A stretch of 64,000 nucleotides of DNA from the NCBI GenBank assembly GCA_019828595.1, contig JAHQRK010000008.1, positions 2,604,001 to 2,668,000 on the forward strand. The letters run 5' to 3'. Of the stretch, positions 57,401 to 61,981 are shown piece after piece; within the stretch, counting starts at the first letter, position 1; every line of letters begins with the position of its first letter. Both the position numbers and the translations under genes were made by a program. A model generated the notes under the pieces. It had not been told where the DNA came from and made no database searches. It saw only the letters and a program-made list of their open reading frames with translations. Source of the DNA: Aphanomyces cochlioides. Lineage: Eukaryota > Oomycota > Saprolegniomycetes > Saprolegniales > Verrucalvaceae.

Positions 57401-60400
57401 TATTTTACTCGATTGTCCACTGTGACAGACAATCACGGATCTTATGCAGTGTTGACCATCCACCACACCTTGTACGACGGCTGGTCTCTTCCGTTACTGG
57501 TGTCTGATTTGTCGGATGCATTCAGCGGCAGATCGATTCCACACCGTCCAAGCTTCCGAACATTTGTTGACTATATTCAGGCTCAAGACGAGGAGAAGAC
57601 TCGCTCTTATTGGCAAAGGATGTTGTCAGGTGCGCTTCCTTCTATTCTCGCACCTGCTAGCAATAAGATTGCGGCTGCTGACGACGAGGTGTCGTCTGTG
57701 CACTTCGAGGTAGCTGTGAGCGACTTGGCTCATGCTGCTAAGAGTGCCGGCGTGACCCTGGCTACGTTGACGAAATTCGCTTGGGCTGTGACTCTACGCA
57801 AATATTTGCGACAGAATGACATTGTAATGGGCCAGGTTATGTCAAATCGTAACATCCCCGTCAAAGGGATCGATAGGTACGGACGACGAGTTGATCCTGT
57901 TTCTAATATGCATTGTCTAGAATGTTGGGCGCCACCTTGAGCACAGTTCCATGCCGAATCAAACTGGATGACTCCAAGTCGGTCATTTTGCATCTACAAG
58001 AGGTGCAATCGGGTCAAGGTTCTATGTTGTCCCATTCTCATGCAAGCCTCGTTGACGTGAAGAAGTGGAGTGGTATTAGTCAAGATTTGTTCGACACTTT
58101 GTTTGTGTTTCAACAGATGCAAGCGGACTCCGTGGACTCGGAGGATGCTCGCAAAGACTTCCCATTGCGTCCTTCGACGCACTACGCACTGGAGCTGGAG
58201 CTCTTTGTTGCAGGCTCAAAGTTGCACTTTGACGCTACTATTGACTTTACACGGTTGACGCCTTGCCAAGCTCGTATGATTTTGGAAGAATTCCAGTTTA
58301 CGTTGGAGCAAGTCCGAACTGCTGTGGCATCTGATAGCTCGTCGTCCGAGTTGTGGGACTTGTCACATACACAAAAGACGATGATTCAGAAATCGTCATT
58401 TGGACCCGTTGCTCCTTTGCCGTATGAGCTACTGCATCATGCGTTTGAAGCAAGGGCTGTTGCAAAACCCGACTTGCTTGCTGTCGAATACGAAGGTCGT
58501 GGTATCACCTACGGCGAGCTCAATAATATGGCGACTACTCTGGCTCATCAGTTGGTGTCTCTGGGTGTTGGTGTTGGCAGTCGTGTTGCAGTGGTGATGG
58601 AGCGATGTTTGGAATTTCCGATTGGTCTATTGGCGGTGCTGAAAGCTGGAGGTTCGATGATGCCTCTTGACGCTACTTTCCCGACAAACCGTTTGACATT
58701 CATGTTGGAGGACGCCAATGTATCTGTCGTGGTGACGACTGAGGATTGCAGAGAACAAGTGGAAGCGTTGTGTCTGACGATTCCAGTGGTTTACTTGACG
58801 TCTGATGAACTATCTGTGATCCAAATGGCTTCAGAGTTGAAGAGCTTGGCCACTCGTAACGATGAAGCCTATGTTGTGTACACGTCTGGATCAACCGGAA
58901 AGCCGAAGGGTGTTCCAGTTCTTCATTGCGGTGCAGTGAATTGTATTGAATTTGATTTGGGAGATCTATTCATTTCTGAGGGAATGCGAATGCTTCAATT
59001 CCGAGCGATTGGAAGTGATATTTTTGAATGGGAAGTTTGGAAGACACTGAGTCGAGGAGCTGCACTTGTGTTCCGCTCAGAGAGTATTTTCGAATCTTTG
59101 ATCACAGTGGACATTTTATCGTGTACTCCAACCGGGTTGTCTATTCTTGGACATCCTAATCAATATCCTAACCTCAAGTTTGTTGCAGTGGGCGGTGAAG
59201 CATTACCTCCAGCGCTGAAGGACTTGTGGGCTCAGCACGTCGTGCTGAAAATTGCTATGGCCCATCCGAATGCGCCATGCAAACTCATGAGTGCCAACTG
59301 TGGCCAGGCGTACCTATTTCGATTGGTTTGCCGATGCAAAACGTAGCTTGCTACATTCTGGACAGCAACAAACACCAAGTTCCTGTGGGTGTAGTTGGCG
59401 AGATCTATTTGGGTGGTATCTGCGTCTCCCCAGGCTATATCAATTTACCTAACCAATCGGCGGAACGATTTTTGGAAGATCCTTTCGTGTCTGGTGGTCG
59501 CATGTTCAAGTCTGGCGATTACGGCCGCTTGCTTCCAAACGGCTGCTTCGAGGTCCATGGTCGCATGGATAATCAGGTCAAACTGAAAGGGTATCGTATT
59601 GAGCTGGAAGAAATCAGTGAAGCCATGATGCGTCACCCCGATGTGACAGCTGCTGCCGCGATTGTGAAGGACAAGACTCATATCGTGAGCTATTTTACTC
59701 CCTTGACAGTGAACGTGGAAGAGCTGCGAAGCCTGGTGTCCACATACTTGCCAGTGTACATGGTACCGGCAGTGTGGGTACCCTTGGAATCGATGCCTCA
59801 AAGCACGAGCGGCAAGACTGACCGATTAGCATTGGAGGCCATGGAAGTGTTGGTGAAGGTTGAATCGCTTGAGACGGAGTCACAAAAGCGTATGGCGCAA
59901 GTTTGGGCTCAAGTATTGAATGTTGATGCGAACGCAATTGATCGAAAAACATCATTTTTTGCTCTGGGTGGTGATTCTATTTCTGCAATTCGACTTGTTG
60001 CAAGGGCTAAGCGGTCTGGATTCCTATTGACAAGTAACTTGATCTTGGCAAACCCTACTCTTGAATCGATGGTCATGGTTGCAAAAGAGGTAAATGTCGC
60101 TTCAAATTTAAGCAATGCGGTTGCCATTTGTGGTGATGTCCCCCTGACCCCAATTCAGCACTCGAGCTTCGAGCATCCTTGGAAAAACATCAATTATTGG
60201 AACTTATCCATGACTTTGAAGGCTCGTTACCCCATTCACCACACCAAGCTCCAAGAAATTATCACAAAGATTGTATCTCATCATGACACTCTTCGAACCC
60301 GTTTCAAGGTTAGTGTTGACGAAGGCTGGTCACAAACCATTCTCCACGAATCTCAGAGCGGCCTTCCTAATGTTCGCTTCGTTGACATCGGAGGCGCAGA

Positions 60401-61454
60401 TGAATTGGAATCGGAAATTCTGAAGGTGGAGCAATCCCTGGACTTGATCAATGGACCTGTCTATGCGGTGACACTATTTACAACACCAGAGAATGTTCAA
60501 TACCTTCAGTTTACTGCTCATCATACAGTGACGGATCTAGTGTCGTGGCGGGTTATTGTTGATCATTTGGAAACCCTATTGCGAGGCAAAGAACTGGGTC
60601 CAAAATCAACTTCATACAAGGAATGGTCTGAAATGTTGACAGCCAAAGCAATTGAGTGGGACGGAACTATGTGGGACGAATACTTACACGATGACGTTAT
60701 GCCACAACCACCTTCGAGGTACGAAACACCGACTCGTTCAAATCCTATTCATCGTTGTAGTGTTACATTTCAAGCTGGGTGGGTGTTGGATAAGCTTATG
60801 ACTTCAAAACTGGACATTGCAAATCAAGCTTATGGAACGAACGTTCAAGAGCTTGCCTTAGCAGCTCTTACTGGATCCCTAGCTGAATTACGTAGAAGTA
60901 ATTGGGAAGAGTCTGTTTTCGCAATTATGCTTGACGGACATGGTCGCGAGCCCTGGAGTAATGATATTGACATCTCGAGTACTGTTGGGTGGTTTACAAA
61001 TGAATATCCAGTCAAATTTTCAGGCTGCCCAAGAATCGACGATCTGCTGATTCAAGTCAAGTCGAAAATGCGGAATGTACCTCACAAGGGTTTATCGTAC
61101 GCAGCTATCAAATACTTGAGTCCGTTGACGGAAACTTCACAAAAGATCAAAAATCACCGACAACATAACATCAGATTTTTGTACTCAGGGCGATTCCAGG
61201 AGATTGGACATGACGATGGCTTTTTCGATCTAGTGGACGACATCAATGTGCCACAGTTTGGAGCAGACGAAATCCCTTTGTCACCAGGCTATATAAATGT
61301 GGCTCACTTCAACGACGAGTTGGTTCTGAATGCTAGTATCGAAGATTGGCAGTTCTCACAGCCTGACCTGGACAAGTGGATTGAATTGTCCGAACGATGG
61401 ATGCACCGTATTATCCATCATTGCATGGAACACGCGTCGGTTGGAACCTCATAA
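4623..61454 (+). CDS. Giant 16-module non-ribosomal peptide synthetase (26 introns)
   Basis: A cytosolic multienzyme predicted to build a linear 16-residue peptide. It has sixteen A-T units, fifteen C domains and six E domains. The start is ATG 4623 (A at -3, G at +4); the open frame reaches 4503 without another ATG. The stop is TAA 61452-61454. Introns: 7238-7280, 10344-10389, 13196-13241, 14384-14424, 14876-14918, 17994-18039, 21100-21145, 23954-23999, 25142-25182, 25634-25676, 28497-28542, 29685-29726, 30178-30218, 33291-33335, 36399-36443, 39252-39297, 40440-40481, 40933-40973, 44046-44090, 46902-46947, 48090-48131, 48583-48623, 51690-51733, 54782-54825, 57877-57920, 60719-60760. All are GTA...TAG. 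Two frameshifts (near 10740 and 59249) break the frame. Compensating for their 2 nt and 1 nt gives 18,565 codons. No release domain is present. One gene rather than several is inferred from the absence of any stop, start or spacer between modules once the introns are removed. Confidence 0.82.
6450..9552 (+). other. NRPS module 2: C2-A2-T2
   Basis: Residues about 610-1629. C2 starts at DYTVYPVSSLQAGM and carries HHSLYDG, a complete HHxxxDG active site. Intron 7238-7280 (43 nt) lies between SNRNIPV and LGALVTTIP; using the acceptor TTAG at 7277-7280 keeps the frame. A2 spans 7783-9215 with signature DWESEGGSLK (class b). The carrier Ser codon is 9349-9351. From about 7790 onward the sequence is almost the same as module 4 at an offset of 7,650 nt. 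Confidence 0.85.
9553..14010 (+). other. NRPS module 3: C3-A3-T3-E3
   Basis: Residues about 1630-3085. C3 (HHTLYDG) contains intron 10344-10389. Near 10740, modules 5 and 6 read TCCAAAATTC where this copy reads TCCAATTC. This 2-nt loss throws A3 out of frame with C3. A3 (10890-12321) has signature DGLLAGKIVK (class c). Carrier Ser 12453-12455 sits in LGGDSIS, the form usual before E domains. E3 (from 12606) has HHTILDLVSW, TVGWFT and FNYMGRF, and contains intron 13196-13241. The module aligns with module 6 over its whole length except the A cassette. Confidence 0.83.
11346..11835 (+). other. Representative swapped pocket cassette (A3)
   Basis: This segment runs from the YTSGS motif to just before VPVGVVGEIY and contains nine of the ten pocket positions; the tenth is the invariant Lys further downstream. 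Left and right of it, A3 matches A2, A4, A5 and A6 almost base for base; inside it they differ strongly. The same cassette sequence returns in A10 and A11. Equivalent segments are present in every module of family 1. Confidence 0.8.
14011..17202 (+). other. NRPS module 4: C4-A4-T4 (C4 accepts a D-residue)
   Basis: Residues about 3086-4121. C4 follows an E domain and is of a different subtype from C2/C3: it starts DVDDIYPTTPLQSG and has HHAVTDG. It holds introns 14384-14424 (41 nt) and 14876-14918 (43 nt). Splicing gives VRLTDGRTRVFW and DQIIGVMINTVP, which align with the other post-E C domains. A4 spans 15433-16865 with signature DWESEGGSLK (class b, same cassette as A2). Carrier Ser 16999-17001, LGGDSLS. 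Confidence 0.85.
17203..20308 (+). other. NRPS module 5: C5-A5-T5
   Basis: Residues about 4122-5141. C5 (HHTLYDG) has intron 17994-18039 (46 nt). A5 (18542-19971) has signature DGLLGAKMVK (class d), and its cassette is the same as in A8. The A domain opens FKLLHH where the sister copies read FELLHH, a single-base change. Carrier Ser 20105-20107. The C-A linker keeps the intact version of the A-run that is shortened in module 3. Confidence 0.85.
20309..24768 (+). other. NRPS module 6: C6-A6-T6-E6
   Basis: Residues about 5142-6597. C6 has intron 21100-21145. A6 (21648-23079) has signature DGLVAARVEK (class a), identical to A1, A9 and A14. Carrier Ser 23211-23213 in LGGDSIS. E6 (from 23364) has HHTILDLVSW and TVGWFT, with intron 23954-23999. 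Outside the A cassette it is nearly the same DNA as module 3, at an offset of 10,756-10,758 nt. The offset differs because module 3 lost 2 nt. A D-residue is predicted. Confidence 0.85.
24769..29311 (+). other. NRPS module 7: C7-A7-T7-E7
   Basis: Residues about 6598-8068. C7 is the post-E subtype (HHAVTDG), with introns 25142-25182 and 25634-25676. A7 (26188-27622) has signature DVWSAGCIQK (class e); the motif after the pocket Asp is SDVFEWEVW instead of FDGCQLDxW. Carrier Ser 27754-27756, LGGDSIS. E7 (from 27907) contains intron 28497-28542. Two local patches differ from sister copies: about 25890-26110 in C7 and about 28975-29100 in E7 (ANSHQGYFEMVNE in place of ASSGNGYLEMMHG). Two E-modules in a row (6 and 7) predict two adjacent D-residues. 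Confidence 0.85.
29312..32496 (+). other. NRPS module 8: C8-A8-T8
   Basis: Residues about 8069-9102. C8 is the post-E subtype with HHSVTDG. It holds introns 29685-29726 (42 nt, in-frame and without a stop) and 30178-30218 (41 nt). A8 (30730-32164) has signature DGLLGAKMVK (class d), same cassette as A5. One flank change reads SVVLTTEQ instead of SVVVTTEQ. Carrier Ser 32293-32295. Confidence 0.85.
29685..29726 (+). other. Cryptic 42-nt in-frame intron in C8
   Basis: GTATAATTGG...GTGCTAG is 42 nt long and has no stop in frame, so it hides inside an open frame. The equivalent position in C4 and C7 holds an intron of 41 nt that does break the frame. Removing it gives VRISDGRLRIFW, which lines up with VRLTDGRTRVFW in C4. 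Retention would insert 14 residues just before the HHSVTDG active site. Copies at 40440-40481 and 48090-48131 are the same. Confidence 0.75.
32497..35604 (+). other. NRPS module 9: C9-A9-T9
   Basis: Residues about 9103-10123. C9 (HHTLYDG) has intron 33291-33335 (45 nt). A9 (33838-35272) has signature DGLVAARVEK (class a), with the same cassette DNA as A6. Carrier Ser 35401-35403. In the C-terminal part of C9, about 33570-33690 differs from the otherwise matching modules 10 and 12. Confidence 0.85.
35605..40066 (+). other. NRPS module 10: C10-A10-T10-E10
   Basis: Residues about 10124-11580. C10 has intron 36399-36443. A10 (36946-38377) has signature DGLLAGKIVK (class c), with the A3/A11 cassette. 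Carrier Ser 38509-38511, LGGDSIS. E10 (from 38662) has the HHTILDLVSW motif and intron 39252-39297. The A10 core motif reads STSGKTDR here, where A3 has NVNGKTDR; the catalytic Lys is present in both. A D-residue is predicted. Confidence 0.85.
40067..43251 (+). other. NRPS module 11: C11-A11-T11
   Basis: Residues about 11581-12614. C11 is the post-E subtype (HHSVTDG), with introns 40440-40481 (42 nt, in-frame) and 40933-40973. A11 (41485-42919) has signature DGLLAGKIVK (class c). The phosphate-binding core motif A3 reads YTSGPSG: a T-to-C change gives Pro at 41962-41964, where A3 and A10 have Ser. That could weaken adenylation. Carrier Ser 43048-43050. Confidence 0.83.
40440..40481 (+). other. 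Cryptic 42-nt in-frame intron in C11
   Basis: Same sequence and position as the intron at 29685-29726. It has GTATAA at the donor and GCTAG at the acceptor, with phase 1 splicing (g|at giving Asp). Naive ORF calling would keep it as coding. Confidence 0.73.
43252..47716 (+). other. NRPS module 12: C12-A12-T12-E12
   Basis: Residues about 12615-14072. C12 has intron 44046-44090. A12 (44593-46027) has signature DVWSAGCIQK (class e). Its cassette agrees with A7 in signature but differs in many other codons, so the two diverged before the flanks were homogenised. Carrier Ser 46159-46161, LGGDSIS. E12 (from 46312) has intron 46902-46947. Most of the module, apart from the cassette, repeats module 10 at an offset of 7,647-7,650 nt. 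A D-residue is predicted. Confidence 0.85.
47717..50898 (+). other. NRPS module 13: C13-A13-T13 (hybrid A domain)
   Basis: Residues about 14073-15105. C13 is the post-E subtype, with introns 48090-48131 (in-frame) and 48583-48623. A13 (49135-50567) belongs to the modules 2-12 family up to about 49,510. From there it switches to the diverged family of modules 14-16. Signature DGLFVGKMVK (class f) occurs nowhere else in the window. Core motif A10 reads TNDKTDR, with Asp in place of the usual Gly before the catalytic Lys. Carrier Ser 50695-50697. Confidence 0.83.
48090..48131 (+). other. Cryptic 42-nt in-frame intron in C13
   Basis: Third functional-copy instance of the stop-free 42-nt intron in front of HHSVTDG. 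Its homologue in the downstream pseudogene lies at 62064-62105. Confidence 0.73.
50899..53990 (+). other. NRPS module 14: C14-A14-T14
   Basis: Residues about 15106-16121. C14 (HHTLYDG) has intron 51690-51733 (44 nt), with a CTAAT branch-like sequence near its 3' end. A14 (52227-53658) has signature DGLVAARVEK (class a), the same as A1, A6 and A9 although codon-level sequence is clearly diverged. Carrier Ser 53787-53789. Everything outside the cassette repeats as modules 15 and 16 at offsets of 3,092 and 3,095 nt. Confidence 0.85.
51690..59250 (+). repeat. Triple tandem repeat, family 2 (modules 14, 15, 16)
   Basis: Three head-to-tail copies of about 3.09 kb: 51690-54781, 54782-57876 and 57877 onward. 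They match base for base in every stretch I compared, except the A cassette of module 14 and a few differences in A16, including its frameshift. The third copy leaves the repeat near 59,850, where its T and E domains become unique. Confidence 0.82.
53991..57085 (+). other. NRPS module 15: C15-A15-T15
   Basis: Residues about 16122-17138. C15 has intron 54782-54825. A15 (55319-56752) has signature DIWSAGCMQK (class e', a close relative of class e). Carrier Ser 56882-56884 in LGGDSLS. The C domain and the front half of A are the same sequence as in modules 14 and 16 as far as I can read. Confidence 0.85.
57086..61454 (+). other. NRPS module 16: C16-A16-T16-E16 (terminal, frameshifted)
   Basis: Residues about 17139-18565. 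C16 has intron 57877-57920. A16 (58414-59847) repeats A15 (DIWSAGCMQK) but is out of frame from about 59249: where A15 reads CTGACGAATTGC, this copy reads CTGAAAATTGC, one base shorter. The shift falls just before the YGPSE motif and leads to an early stop at 59344-59346. Carrier Ser 59976-59978, LGGDSIS. E16 (from 60135) is an older, diverged E domain with HHTVTDLVSW and TVGWFT. Intron 60719-60760 is 42 nt and has no in-frame stop. The protein ends shortly after the E domain, with no thioesterase or other release domain. Confidence 0.82.
60719..60760 (+). other. Cryptic 42-nt in-frame intron in E16
   Basis: It occupies the exact position of the 46-nt E-domain introns at 13196, 23954, 28497, 39252 and 46902, but is 42 nt long and stop-free. 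Splicing yields PPSSVTFQAGWVL, which matches VPSRVSVNAIGVL of the other E domains without a gap. Unspliced reading adds 14 residues absent from the sister domains. Confidence 0.72.
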
Positions 61455-61981
61455 ATTTTAGCCACATCAGGCCCTACTCGTAATCACATAATGAATGCAT
61501 GTTTATATTTGACAACCCTGAAGAGAGATAGTATAACAAAAAGATTTTACTAATGTCTATTCAACGACGCACTGCGAAGTAAGTCAACGTAATTCGCTCT
61601 AATTTCGCTTGGAATGGTGTCGTTTGAGGAACAGATGCCCATGTCCAGAATGTCAACGCCAAATGAGCAGCCAAGGCATCAAGTCAACTCGGACACGTCG
61701 CTTAACACCTTGACAGCTAGGTCATTGGGACGTTGAGAGTGACAAGTGCGAAAGCTATGTCACTGAAGGACGTCAGGTTTGGATGTGACGTACAGCAGCT
61801 CTCCATCTCACGATGATATGTGGTTCATAAACACTTATACACAAATGGACTTAGAGATGCAAAAATGGAGAATGCAGACAGACTTTTGTTCAACGCTATT
61901 GATATCGAGTAGCCTTCGTTTGGCCTTCGCCACGCTATGTGTCGGATCTTCGAGTTTATAATGTATGTTAGGCATGTTTGA
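61455..61981. other. Spacer after the NRPS
   Basis: No supported gene. A 60-codon open frame at 61779-61961 has no recognisable content. A minus-strand stretch near 61555-61690 reads like a short coding remnant but has a stop and is too short to judge. No clear polyadenylation signal beyond an AT-rich start. Confidence 0.4.

Noticed and set aside
9438..58894. Dozens of minus-strand open frames of 60-166 codons across the NRPS
   Set aside because: They recur at the same relative place in each duplicated module and have no family content. They are antisense shadows of the biased NRPS codons.
7783..59250. CRISPR-like or satellite repeat interpretation of the array
   Set aside because: The repeats are 3-4.5 kb coding modules with conserved enzyme motifs, not short direct repeats with spacers.
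4680..59847. Assigning amino acids to the pocket signatures
   Set aside because: None matches a code I can name with confidence. Class e shares only DVW with serine-type codes, which is too little.
4623..61454. Reading each long open frame as a separate NRPS gene
   Set aside because: Frames end at short GT...TAG introns within conserved domains, and the next frame resumes mid-domain. Apparent starts lie inside introns or are not ATG. Splicing restores unbroken motifs at every junction.
4623..61454. Recent transfer of the NRPS from bacteria
   Set aside because: The gene is dense with host-like introns at duplicated sites and has a host-type promoter. Any bacterial origin would be old and cannot be judged from this window.
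61555..61690. Minus-strand coding remnant
   Set aside because: About 45 codons look protein-like but are preceded by a stop in frame. Too short to separate from chance.
61779..61961. Small gene of 60 codons in the spacer after the NRPS
   Set aside because: No recognisable family, no supporting context, and a length expected by chance.
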